A DNA stretch of 64,000 bases from Bolinopsis microptera (Eukaryota > Ctenophora > Tentaculata > Lobata > Bolinopsidae), in contig NC_087077.1 in the NCBI RefSeq assembly GCF_026151205.1, positions 20,543,510 to 20,607,509 on the forward strand, read 5' to 3'. Below, in pieces: positions 11,280 through 20,308 of the stretch. Under the pieces are notes generated by a model that saw nothing but the letters and a program-made list of their open reading frames with translations, was not told the origin of the DNA and made no database searches. The stretch's first letter is position 1. The number at the start of each line of letters is the position of its first letter. Position numbers and translations under genes: made by a program.

Positions 11280-11400
11280 AGTAAGGAGGTGCGGCTACTG
11301 ATGAGAAGCCTCCTTAAAGTTTATTTGGGTTAGAAACGACATCTGGGTCCCTACCCTCGCACAAGATTATTCTCAATTTTCTTGTTGTGTCCACAACTAT
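11280..11400 (+). repeat. 121-bp terminal repeat, copy 1
   Basis: Contains an AAGGAGG/CCTCCTT stem, the boxes CTGATGA and GAAAC 28 bases apart, a possible closing helix GTGCG/CGCAC, and a terminal GTTGTG/CACAAC hairpin. The following 60 bases (two tandem copies of GATGACTTCAGTGAAAG) are shared with copy 2. Confidence 0.9.
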
Positions 11401-11608
11401 AACGTTGATCAGAGTCACATCTGATGACTTCAGTGAAAGGGCTGATGACTTCAGTGAAAGAGCTTGTGACTCTACTTTCATTATTTCATTATCATTTTAC
11501 TACTTTCATTACGCAACATTATCATTTTACTACTTTCATTACGCATCAATATTTTTCCTCTGTAATCTACCTTTTCTTATCGCACTGAGCTTGTGATTTA
11601 TACTGATC

Positions 11609-13378
11609 ATGCGACGAAATTCTACACCTAATACCTCTACACCTACATCATCCCAGAGGAAGAAACTACCTTCTAAAGCTGCTTCTGAGTCAATCGCTGA
11701 CTCAGAAGCACCTCCTATCGGTATGTTGGGGCTTGGGGTGTCAGGGAATTACACGTTTGCAGCAACAACATGCCTTCACTTGTTAAGCTTACTGCCTGCT
11801 CCCGATTTAGATTTTGAGTTCGAAAGACTCCGCCTCCTTTCGAAAAGTGCTACTAAAGCAAGCACAACGGACAACAAAATTTCTTTTTTACGGAAACATT
11901 TATTAGGCCAATGTGCCCTAGACGCTGACGAGACAATGAACAAATTAACTGCGAGTCTAAAACTCATTTCATGTACCGTTAATGAAGAGGTTGAGAAGGC
12001 GGTCAACAGCATCACGGAACGAGCCTGCACTGCGATCCAGGAAGTCTCTGAAGAGTCCAGGAAGCAGACCTCTCTCATCGTTGAAGCAGCTAGCAGTAGT
12101 TCTCCACAGACTCTCTCCCCTTCCGGTGAAGTAGAAAGTATACCTAACCCACCACCTCCGGTAAGATTTTTGGACTGTGACTTTGGTGAACTTTCTTTTG
12201 ATGAAATCTACCGCGAGCTTGACTTTAACATGAAACACCCGGGGGGCCGTTCAACGTCATATTTTGGCTCGGTACCTTACAGTTATGGCAGAACCAACCA
12301 CCGTGCAACCCATGATAAGCCCTTGCCACTTGTCCTACAGCGCATTTTTGATTGTTTGCATAAATCCGATCCTGACATTACTCCCACGAACTACACCTGC
12401 CTCTGTACTTACTATAAGGACGGGTCAGTTGGTATTCCATTGCATAGTGACAGCGAATCTAGCATTGTAGAAGATAGTCTGATTTACACTGCATCATTTG
12501 GCTCTACCAGAATTATGAGAATGTCAACGTCGACAGGCCCTTTCGTTGAGCATAACATCCCGCTTGAGCACGGCTCTGTCTTTGCAATGTCTCGATCTGA
12601 TCAGAACCACTGGCAGCACGGCATTGAACGTGATCCTATGTTAAGGCAGCCACGAATCTCGTTCACTCTTCGCAAGTTGAAACAGCCTGATCCCACGGCC
12701 TTGCCAGCACCTGCAGCCCCTACTCGGGTCCCGCCTGTTGCACCACCTACACAGATACAGTCACCAACGTCCCGTCACTCCAGAGTCCTCTTCATTCACG
12801 ACTCAATACACCGAGAAACACCAGAATGGCTGTTCGACCAGATACCTGGCCACCGATGTCAAAAGCGCCTTAACTATCAACTAGTGAACTCACTGGAACA
12901 TCAACATGAGTTCAAACATTCTAAAGCAGTCGTACTTTCCTGCGGCATTAATGACCTAGCTAGGTATGGGCAGTCGGCCAGGAGTCTTGCGGACAATTTC
13001 TGTCCCCGTTTTATAGACTCTTGTAACAATAACAAGAATACCGAGTTTATGTTTTGTGCTTTATCTATGACTAAATTTAACTGGTTGAATGCAGAGATTG
13101 ACGCTTTTAATATCATAATGTTGAACCTGGCTAAGGATATTCCAAATCTGAGTTTTTTCGATGCCCATGCCGTGATCAAGCGTGTTAACTCATACTACGT
13201 ATGGGACCGCAACGACAGACATGGCATCCACTTATATCACGAGGTGCAAAGGGTAATGGCACATGAACTTGTTAACTGCGTTGGCAAGTTATGTGGATCT
13301 GAACAGAGACGTCACAGGAACTGTGAGTGGCTCTATCACCACAAGCCTAACAGTCTCTCCAGATATAACCGAAGCTGA
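11609..13378 (+). CDS. AlkB-like 2OG-Fe(II) dioxygenase fused to an SGNH-hydrolase-like domain
   Basis: A 589-residue single-exon protein starting at the first ATG after the 5' repeat. Residues 1-180 are low-complexity or helical with no known domain. Residues about 185-357 fit the AlkB family, which oxidatively demethylates nucleic acids using iron and 2-oxoglutarate. The HxD pair is His 279/Asp 281, the distal His is 337 (HWQHG), and the RxSxTxR signature at 349-355 supplies the 2-oxoglutarate Arg. Also present are NYTCLCTYY and IPLHSDSE. A Pro-rich linker (358-385) leads to an SGNH/GDSL-like domain (about 391-560) with HDS (397-399) for GDS, a GIND block (446-449) and HGIHL (538-542). In that last block His stands where Asp is usual, so esterase activity is doubtful. 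The last ~30 residues are basic. It is the only large gene of the nested 4.1-kb element. SGNH domains are known from some LINEs and giant Penelope-like elements. I know of no standard element with this fusion. A substrate cannot be named. Confidence 0.85.
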   Translation: MRRNSTPNTSTPTSSQRKKLPSKAASESIADSEAPPIGMLGLGVSGNYTFAATTCLHLLSLLPAPDLDFEFERLRLLSKSATKASTTDNKISFLRKHLLGQCALDADETMNKLTASLKLISCTVNEEVEKAVNSITERACTAIQEVSEESRKQTSLIVEAASSSSPQTLSPSGEVESIPNPPPPVRFLDCDFGELSFDEIYRELDFNMKHPGGRSTSYFGSVPYSYGRTNHRATHDKPLPLVLQRIFDCLHKSDPDITPTNYTCLCTYYKDGSVGIPLHSDSESSIVEDSLIYTASFGSTRIMRMSTSTGPFVEHNIPLEHGSVFAMSRSDQNHWQHGIERDPMLRQPRISFTLRKLKQPDPTALPAPAAPTRVPPVAPPTQIQSPTSRHSRVLFIHDSIHRETPEWLFDQIPGHRCQKRLNYQLVNSLEHQHEFKHSKAVVLSCGINDLARYGQSARSLADNFCPRFIDSCNNNKNTEFMFCALSMTKFNWLNAEIDAFNIIMLNLAKDIPNLSFFDAHAVIKRVNSYYVWDRNDRHGIHLYHEVQRVMAHELVNCVGKLCGSEQRRHRNCEWLYHHKPNSLSRYNRS

Positions 13379-14647
13379 GCGCTTTACAAATCATTGATAC
13401 CATTCTGATTAAAAAATACGATTCAATTTTTTCTCAACTTCCAGTCCACCTTTAACAGATCGTTACCAAGATAGATCATATAATGAAATGATCTGATTGG
13501 TGGAATTTTTCTCATTATCTGATAAGCTCATCCATTATCAGTATCTCTTATCACCCGATCGCACACAAAACATTTTACTCTACAAATCTGTATCATCCTA
13601 AATCAATGAGATTTCATAACTCTATACAACATTCAAAATTCACATACAAATCTATAAATAATCAAGTGCGTTCTCTTCAGTATTACTCAAGTTCAGTGCG
13701 ATAGTCCCTTATTACGTAAACGCTACAAACAAATCAAATACAAATAACACCTCACAAAACTACACAACACAAAAGCAACCACTTTATTCGATTTCTATTT
13801 TTTAGCCAAATCAGTTATTTAAATCATACTGATAAGGCCCTAGATAAAGACACTTTATTTCACTTAATTATCCGATTTTAATATAATTTACTTTTAAATC
13901 ATATCACGATTCTGTAGCATACAGGACCTCCGGTTCTCGTGAAAGAATCTGATTTGAACTATAGTTTTATATACTATCAGTATCATAATCATAATATTTA
14001 GTTATAAATGGAACCCACTGTTACATCTGAAAACAAAGTCAAGATCAAATGTTCAAGCTGCAGCGGCTGGTGTTACTCTATTAGAAATATTCGCACATGC
14101 TCATGGTGTCAAAGTAATGTCTAAAAACCTGTATAAAAACTATGCTCATCGATCAGCAAAATGAAAACATCGAAGACGATTGGCCTAATTTCATGTTATA
14201 TTGTATAACAGGACTAAGAAAATCAAAGCGTAACATAAACCAAAATGCCGATAATAACCTTGTCTCTACATCTTAGATTATATGCACACACTTATGCATC
14301 ACTCAGTAAACGTCGCATATCTCATCAATTACACTGCCAACATAGGACATTCTTTTTTATCGCCGCGATTTCAAATCAAGTTACAAATTCTACAAATTTT
14401 GAAGTGCTCAGTCTTGTTTTACTTTTCTTATCTTTACCTATTAACCATTGGAAAATAAAACTTTAAATTATAAACCTTCATTGCATACTTTACCGGTAGA
14501 ATCTAAATTGAATAGTTTGAGATTTCCTTTACATTTTATATTTATGCTATGCCCCACGGGGATGAATTTCTTATTACCATTGATATTATATATATTTTTT
14601 GAGTAAACATTGGCTGGTACCACGGGCCAGTCCCCAACAAAAAAAAC
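13379..14647. other. AT-rich 3' region of the AlkB-SGNH element
   Basis: No large gene. Holds the small cysteine-rich frame at 14008-14124 and a 73-codon ATG frame at 14245-14466 with a hydrophobic C-terminus and no recognisable family. Confidence 0.5.
14008..14124 (+). CDS. Small cysteine-rich (zinc-ribbon-like) protein, candidate
   Basis: A 38-codon ATG frame with cysteines at 15, 18, 22, 31 and 34. Two CxxC pairs (CSSC and CSWC) are spaced as in a zinc knuckle or zinc ribbon. It lies 630 bp after the AlkB-SGNH gene on the same strand. It could be a genuine small ORF or the last exon of a spliced transcript. There is no independent support beyond the cysteine pattern. Confidence 0.35.
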   Translation: MEPTVTSENKVKIKCSSCSGWCYSIRNIRTCSWCQSNV

Positions 14648-14861
14648 CTAGTGAAAGTGCTGGTGACGATGAGAAAGACCATAAACCAGGGATTCCTTCG
14701 GGAGCATGTAAGATTATATCCAAAGTTTGTTCGCCAATGGGGTGTGTCTGGGTGTCAAAGATCTTCAAGGTGGGTGCTACTTGTGATGAACTCTAGAAGG
14801 ATGGGATGGTAATACTCGGTCTGGCCGTCTGGAAGCCCATAGAATTCCAGTTCAGAAACCG

Positions 14862-14982
14862 AGTAAGGAGGTGCGGCTACTGATGAGAAGCCTCCTTAAA
14901 GTTTATTTGGGTTAGAAACGACATCTGGGTCCCTACCCTCGCACAAGATTATTCTCAATTTTCTTGTTGTGTCCACAACTAT
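14862..14982 (+). repeat. 121-bp terminal repeat, copy 2
   Basis: Same sequence as 11280-11400, including the CTGATGA and GAAAC boxes. Followed by the same ~60 bases as copy 1 and then by the second ~405-bp unit. Confidence 0.9.
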
Positions 14983-15266
14983 AACGTTGATCAGAGTCAC
15001 ATCTGATGACTTCAGTGAAAGGGCTGATGACTTCAGTGAAAGAGCTGGTGACCTAGTGAAAGTGCTGGTGACGATGAGAAAGACCATAAACCAGGGATTC
15101 CTTCGGGAGCATGTAAGATTATATCCAAAGTTTGTTCGCCAATGGGGTGTGTCTGGGTGTCAAAGATCTTCAAGGTGGGTGCTACTTGTGATGAACTCTA
15201 GAAGGATGGGATGGTAATACTCGGTCTGGCCGTCTGGAAGCCCATAGAATTCCAGTTCAGAAACCG

Positions 15267-15387
15267 AGTAAGGAGGTGCGGCTACTGATGAGAAGCCTCC
15301 TTAAAGTTTATTTGGGTTAGAAACGACATCTGGGTCCCTACCCTCGCACAAGATTATTCTCAATTTTCTTGTTGTGTCCACAACTAT
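15267..15387 (+). repeat. 121-bp terminal repeat, copy 3
   Basis: Third copy. It ends with CCACAACTAT directly at the TIR sequence GTTGCATG, so it marks the 3' end of the nested element. Confidence 0.9.
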
Positions 15388-16436
15388 GTTGCATGAGAAA
15401 CTATATACAATAGTTATTGTCAGAAGCTTTTAGCCACACCTGTTCATACTATATAGAGGAGCAAGTACTGGAGCAGCATTGTGCACATCTAATTACAACC
15501 CTTATATGTCTATTAATGGAAAAGTCATTATTTGTAATACGGGAGTATCATGTAAGTGTTAACTTGTGACACACAGAAAGTTTTTTCTTATTACCTTTTA
15601 GCTTTCTAATAAGGACTGATGTTGACCTCTGGGGATATTTCTAAGTTGTCAGACCGTGAACTAAGAGAGAAGTTAATACCTAAACCTGGATCTAGTACTG
15701 AGACTCCGAGGAAAGTATACAAGGTGCAATTGTTTAACCTAAAGCTCGATTTTCTGGATCAGGATTAAGTTGAATACTGACCCATGATTGCATCTGTATG
15801 GATACTCAAAGTCACAACACCTGTTGATGTGACAAAAGAATCAGCCAGTTTTGATGAGTTGCACTTGAAATATCTTATCGATCAATTTGACACATCTGAC
15901 CGAATGAATTATTATTATTGTGTGTCAACAGTATGACATAGTACACAGCATGCAGTATAGGAGAGCAGCAAATTAATCAATCGTGTTAATATGAGTGAAC
16001 ATTATTTTAAATAATGTGTTAAGATCACTAAAACAGTAAATTTCTCAACCCCAATAAATCGGCTATATAAGGAACTCATAAACAGGATCATTTCCTAATT
16101 AACGCGCTACGATACGCTTCATTGTTTTTTTTAGAGCTTATTAACTTTTGTGACATCGCGTAAAACAAAACAAAAAAACGTCCTATATAAAGGGGGACTC
16201 TATACAGTTTAAGTCACTTCACGTTTGACTAGTAACGCTATGTCAAAGATGGTGTACTCCCACAAATGTAACCATTGTTACAAGTCTTTTAAAACTTCAC
16301 GAAGCTTGGCGTCACACAAATACAAATTTCATTCTGACACACGTTCAGTTAATAAAGACCGCAGAAATCTTGATAATTTTTCTGTCAATAGTGATATTGA
16401 ATCAGTCTCTGTAACAAGTGAGACATCAGTTTCATT
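15385..16436 (+). repeat. Left TIR, inner 1052 bp
   Basis: Inverse of 17404-18455. Continues the left TIR after the nested insertion. The junction in the intact right arm reads CTGCG then TATGTTGCATG, which fixes the insertion point. The inner edge is inside the zinc-finger gene, after TTCATT at 16436. Confidence 0.9.
16180..16220 (+). promoter_or_regulatory. TATA-type promoter of the zinc-finger gene
   Basis: TATATAAAG at 16184-16192 lies about 50 bp upstream of the ATG at 16240, with an initiator-like TCACTTC near 16214. The same promoter is mirrored in the right TIR (about 17625-17660), so the element has two convergent copies. Confidence 0.55.
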
Positions 16437-17139
16437 AGCTCTACGTGAATTGAAAGATCTCATGAAAATTGTACAACAAAGAAACGACAAACAAGAGGAC
16501 AAATTGAGGGAATTGGATGCTAAGATATTCTCGCTGGAGTATAGTAAACGTGATGATCTTCCTACACCAATGAATTACAATCACGACAACACCAATGAGA
16601 TAAAGTGGGAGACTAAAAGACAATCTGAACGAATAGGAGATCTTGAAAGAAAAATAAAAAGATTAGAGCAATCTTGTGAAGATGAAATGGATCAATCGTT
16701 TGTCAAAACAGTGGAGGATGCAACCAACGTTCAGCAATTATTCCAAAGCAATGACGTGGGAGCAATCCAGAAACAAATAGTAGCTCTAAAGAATGGAGTT
16801 CTTTTACTTCTTGACAATTTTGATCATAGTCTTGAAATAGAAAACCTGTTGCGACGAATATATGATGCTTCATTTAAAGAGGCTCAAGAAATCGTGCACA
16901 AAAATTTCTTTGCTCTACAAAAAGCTTTTACTTCTGTCTCGTTTGAGCAAAAACCTAATTTTGAAAGTGAAGATGAATCGGACGAAAACGAAGAATCTCA
17001 AAATGATGAGACTACAGGTCAAACTGAAAACGATGATTCAGAAGGTTCAAGTGACGAAATAGAGGAAGAAAATTCAGCTGATGAGACTCAGACAGAATAT
17101 TATACTAGTGATAATTCAGACATTGAAGATTCGAATTGA
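16240..17139 (+). CDS. C2H2 zinc-finger / coiled-coil / acidic-tail protein of the TIR element
   Basis: A 299-residue protein. I start at the ATG at 16240; the open frame begins 15 bases earlier but only with TTG. One classical C2H2 finger lies at residues 10-31 (Cys 10, Cys 13, His 26, His 31). A Ser/Asp-rich stretch follows, then a coiled coil (about 66-100) and a second charged helical segment (about 120-145). The last ~60 residues are strongly acidic (runs of Asp, Glu and Ser). One finger plus coiled coil suggests a dimeric DNA-binding protein, perhaps recognising the element's TIRs. That function is inference. The first ~66 codons lie inside the TIR, so the gene is partly duplicated in inverted form at 17358-17600. 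No transposase catalytic motif is present. Confidence 0.75.
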   Translation: MSKMVYSHKCNHCYKSFKTSRSLASHKYKFHSDTRSVNKDRRNLDNFSVNSDIESVSVTSETSVSLALRELKDLMKIVQQRNDKQEDKLRELDAKIFSLEYSKRDDLPTPMNYNHDNTNEIKWETKRQSERIGDLERKIKRLEQSCEDEMDQSFVKTVEDATNVQQLFQSNDVGAIQKQIVALKNGVLLLLDNFDHSLEIENLLRRIYDASFKEAQEIVHKNFFALQKAFTSVSFEQKPNFESEDESDENEESQNDETTGQTENDDSEGSSDEIEEENSADETQTEYYTSDNSDIEDSN

Positions 17140-17403
17140 AGAAAGGGACTATGGATAATTGATTACTCAATATTCGACTTTTATTTTTATTTTTTGAAAA
17201 TTTAGAATTACGTATTAATTTAAAAATATTGTAGCGAGGGATTTTTTATTGTTATTCGATATATTCAATTCTTTTTAGTATTTAAAAAAAAAACTATTTC
17301 TTTTATTAATATTGTCATGAAATACGCAAAAGACTAAACAAACTTCATAAATCAATTTCAATTTGCAAATAAAGTAAAAAAATGAAACAACAACAAGTAA
17401 CAA
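17140..17403. other. 3' side of the zinc-finger gene, AT-rich unique centre
   Basis: Unique AT-rich sequence between the stop codon and the right TIR, with several poly-A and poly-T runs. The minus-strand truncated frame ends here. Confidence 0.5.
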
Positions 17404-17600
17404 AATGAAACTGATGTCTCACTTGTTACAGAGACTGATTCAATATCACTATTGATAGAAAAATTATCAAGATTTCTGCGGTCTTTATTAACTGAACGTG
17501 TGTCAGAATGAAATTTGTATTTGTGTGACGCCAAGCTTCGTGAAGTTTTAAAAGACTTGTAACAATGGTTACATTTGTGGGAGTACACCATCTTTGACAT
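17358..17600 (-). pseudogene. Truncated inverted copy of the zinc-finger gene in the right TIR
   Basis: From the mirrored ATG (17600) the first ~66 codons match the gene at 16240, including the whole C2H2 finger and one Val/Ile difference. The frame then runs out of the TIR into unrelated sequence and stops after about 15 more codons. It keeps the promoter and the finger but lacks the coiled coil. It might be expressed as a finger-only peptide. Confidence 0.75.
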
Positions 17601-18702
17601 AGCGTTACTAGTCAAACGTGAAGTGACTTAAACTGTATAGAGTCCCCCTTTATATAGGACGTTTTTTTGTTTTGTTTTACGCGATGTCACAAAAGTTAAT
17701 AAGCTCTAAAAAAAACAATGAAGCGTATCGTAGCGCGTTAATTAGGAAATGATCCTGTTTATGAGTTCCTTATATAGCCGATTTATTGGGGTTGAGAAAT
17801 TTACTGTTTTAGTGATCTTAACACATTATTTAAAATAATGTTCACTCATATTAACACGATTGATTAATTTGCTGCTCTCCTATACTGCATGCTGTGTACT
17901 ATGTCATACTGTTGACACACAATAATAATAATTCATTCGGTCAGATGTGTCAAATTGATCGATAAGATATTTCAAGTGCAACTCATCAAAACTGGCTGAT
18001 TCTTTTGTCACATCAACAGGTGTTGTGACTTTGAGTATCCATACAGATGCAATCATGGGTCAGTATTCAACTTAATCCTGATCCAGAAAATCGAGCTTTA
18101 GGTTAAACAATTGCACCTTGTATACTTTCCTCGGAGTCTCAGTACTAGATCCAGGTTTAGGTATTAACTTCTCTCTTAGTTCACGGTCTGACAACTTAGA
18201 AATATCCCCAGAGGTCAACATCAGTCCTTATTAGAAAGCTAAAAGGTAATAAGAAAAAACTTTCTGTGTGTCACAAGTTAACACTTACATGATACTCCCG
18301 TATTACAAATAATGACTTTTCCATTAATAGACATATAAGGGTTGTAATTAGATGTGCACAATGCTGCTCCAGTACTTGCTCCTCTATATAGTATGAACAG
18401 GTGTGGCTAAAAGCTTCTGACAATAACTATTGTATATAGTTTCTCATGCAACATACGCAGTGTTCAAGTTAAAGTGTACACTATATAATTGTTATCTAGG
18501 GTTAGCCTCAGTGTAATAGTATGGTATCCCCAAATTAGCAAAATGTTAATGAGGAATAAACACTCTCAATTAGGGTTAGTGTATACAATTAGCAATTAGG
18601 GTTAGCAAAAATTACCACAAATTAGGGTTAAATTACGTAATTACACACAGTCACAGGTGCCTCATTTTTAGGTGAGTTATAAGTACCATTATGAATACTA
18701 CT
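17404..18702 (-). repeat. Right TIR, uninterrupted, 1299 bp
   Basis: Mirror of the left TIR with only scattered single-base differences (for example one Val/Ile change in the shared coding part). It carries the TATA-like promoter and the first part of the zinc-finger gene in inverted orientation. Confidence 0.9.
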
Positions 18703-18708
18703 TCGGGA
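18703..18708. repeat. Target-site duplication, right (TCGGGA)
   Basis: Second copy of the 6-bp duplication flanking the TIR element. Confidence 0.85.
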
Positions 18709-19103
18709 GCTTTCCTTGAACTGCATGTTGATGTCGTTCGGAGCTAGTCCATTCATCATCTTCCATGTATGGATTATGATGTATCGTTCTCTGCGTCTCT
18801 GTAATGAGAGAAGATTCAGGTTCTGCAGGCGTTCCCAGTAGTCAAGGTTCTGGCAGCCACTGATTCGACGAGTGTAGTGTCGTTGGATGCTTTCAATAGC
18901 TTCTATATCGCTGATCTTGTCAGCGTTCCACACCGGGCAGCAGTATTCGAGTTTGCTTCTCACCATGGTTTTGTAGAGTGTGAGCATGAGGAAGCGTGAC
19001 CTATCTCTGAATACGCTAAGGACCCATTACGTCATCGTCCTTGCTGTTTTAGCCATCTGATGTATGTGAGAAGACCAGGAGCAGTCATTTGACAGGAGAA
19101 CCC
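18709..19103 (-). pseudogene. LINE RT ORF fragment, N-terminal side of the split copy
   Basis: Minus-strand translation gives LYKTMVRSKLEYCCPVWN, then RRISGCQNLDYWERLQNLNL and RRRERYIIIHTWKMMNG, the C-terminal region that follows the RT domain in jockey/CR1-type LINEs. Upstream it continues as LLSNDCSWSSHIHQMAK with one in-frame stop, and is cut off at 19103 against the satellite. This is ordinary 5' truncation. It joins 10677-11026 once the TIR element and one TSD copy are removed. Confidence 0.85.
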
Positions 19104-19247
19104 CTAGATTAGGTCTACAATCTAGAACAAGTATAAAATCATCTAGCCTCTTGATTAGGTCTACAATATAGAACCAGAATAAGCTCATCTAGCCTCTAGA
19201 TTAGGTCTACAATCTAGAACCAGTATAAACTCATCTCTAGATTAGCA
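19104..19247. repeat. 46-bp satellite array (right remnant)
   Basis: About three units of the same 46-bp repeat as 9421-10676, somewhat more diverged. Shows that the LINE inserted into, or truncated, the array near its right edge. Confidence 0.9.
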
Positions 19248-20308
19248 TAGTCTGACATTTATTTGACAGTTCGACTTTAAGCTTCATGATCATCAACTTT
19301 TATACATCATGTCATATTTAATCGGCTATTTTCATGACAGTCGCTTCAAATTGAAGTGACCGTCACGAAAGTTACATTAAAGTTCCAACTGGCTCAACTA
19401 CAAAACTATCGAGTATAGATATATTATATATTGTATAGATATCTGTTTAGTTTGATTAACACAACTTTCGTTTACTAAAGCACTGGTTTTTGAAGAGGAC
19501 TATGTAGATCCTGTCTTACTAATACTGTGTAGAAGAAAGGGAGCGGAACCAGAGGCTATCTTGTTGGATCCAGCATGAATGTTGCCATGGTTACCGTCTG
19601 TATGAATGGATATGAAGTGCATACCAGTATGTATCATTCCATATCCCCAGAGACTAAGATACGCAAATAATTTGACCGGCTGTTAAAGATAGAAAGTACA
19701 CAATTCCTTGGTAAATGAATATGACACCCTCTTGGTTAAGGAGCTTGAAGTGCACCTAGAGTATCCAACTATTTAAAATTATTGGCGGACAAAGATGGCT
19801 TCGTTTAATCTCGTACAAAGGATCGAGCATATTGAGATTGTGCTTCCATCTGGATTCTGGAGATTTCATCAGTCCAGAGTGAATAAACGTACTTCCGTAC
19901 GCGTAGTAATGTAGAATAACCCAACACATTGCAGACCATATATACCTGTTGCCTCATATACCCATTATCGTTAGTAGTTGAGAAGGTGGAGCACCACTAT
20001 CTAGAACTTTCTCGTCCTAAATAACGGAGGGGTTCCGAAATGTCATTTTCACACAAATAGCAATATGTAGACCTGTTCAATGTTGATGGAGGTTAGGAAC
20101 CTTACCTTGCTCCTTGCACGCCATTCCCTCTAGCAAGCTAGGTGAACTGTCCCTCAAAGGGTATTGGTCCTTACGTAATTCTAATTAATTATTTTCCCAG
20201 TCTACAGTCTAGTGTCTACCTTGTCAAGAAAAAGTGTTGGTTATCCCGGCTTGTGTCAATGGTGAAGTGGTCTGTCCGCCGCTGGACCATGTTAGTATTA
20301 ACACGTGA
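19248..20308. other. Intergenic, no gene seen
   Basis: AT-rich, no coding segment supported. GTTGCCATGGTTACC near 19590 is an imperfect X-box palindrome. Confidence 0.5.

Larger units (their letters stand above)
11280..15384 (+). mobile_element. 4.1-kb element with 121-bp direct repeats carrying an AlkB-SGNH gene
   Basis: The insertion is defined by comparing the split left TIR with the intact right TIR. It begins and ends with a 121-bp repeat (11280-11400 and 15267-15387; the last three bases TAT also belong to the target), with a third copy at 14862-14982. The right part is a tandem dimer of a ~405-bp unit (14648-15052 and from 15053). No TSD is evident. LTR-like repeats in partial tandem resemble the pLTR arrangement of Penelope-like elements and retrozymes, but no reverse transcriptase or GIY-YIG domain is present. 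The main gene is at 11609-13378. The family is unknown; a non-autonomous retroelement is my preferred reading. Confidence 0.75.
14648..15387 (+). repeat. Tandem dimer of ~405-bp terminal unit
   Basis: The unit beginning CTAGTGAAAGTGCTGGTGACG at 14648 is repeated from 15053. Each copy runs through AAACCG into a 121-bp repeat. The two copies appear identical or nearly so. Copy 2 ends at the TIR junction. Confidence 0.9.
11033..18702 (+). mobile_element. Long-TIR DNA element, Polinton/Maverick-like ends, non-autonomous
   Basis: The ends are AGTAGTATTCATAATGG and its exact inverse, so the element starts AG and ends CT. A 6-bp TSD (TCGGGA) flanks it. The TIRs are 1299 bp: the right one is continuous (17404-18702), while the left one is split into 11033-11279 and 15385-16436 by a 4105-bp insertion, and 247 + 1052 = 1299. 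Without that insertion the element is 3565 bp. Six-base TSDs, long TIRs and AG termini are the published signature of Polintons. No DNA polymerase B, integrase, ATPase or capsid gene is present, so it would depend on a helper. Its own gene is a C2H2 zinc-finger protein at 16240. Dada and IS3EU elements also make ~6-bp TSDs and remain alternatives. The near-identical arms suggest a recent insertion. Confidence 0.85.

Noticed and set aside
11387-11596. 69-codon frame upstream of the AlkB-SGNH gene (and its like at 14969-15217)
   Set aside because: They start on GTG inside the 121-bp repeat, consist mainly of the short tandem GATGACTTCAGTGAAAG and have no domain.
16225-16239. Upstream start for the zinc-finger protein
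   Set aside because: The codon is TTG; the ATG at 16240 is a better eukaryotic start and is correctly placed after the TATA box.
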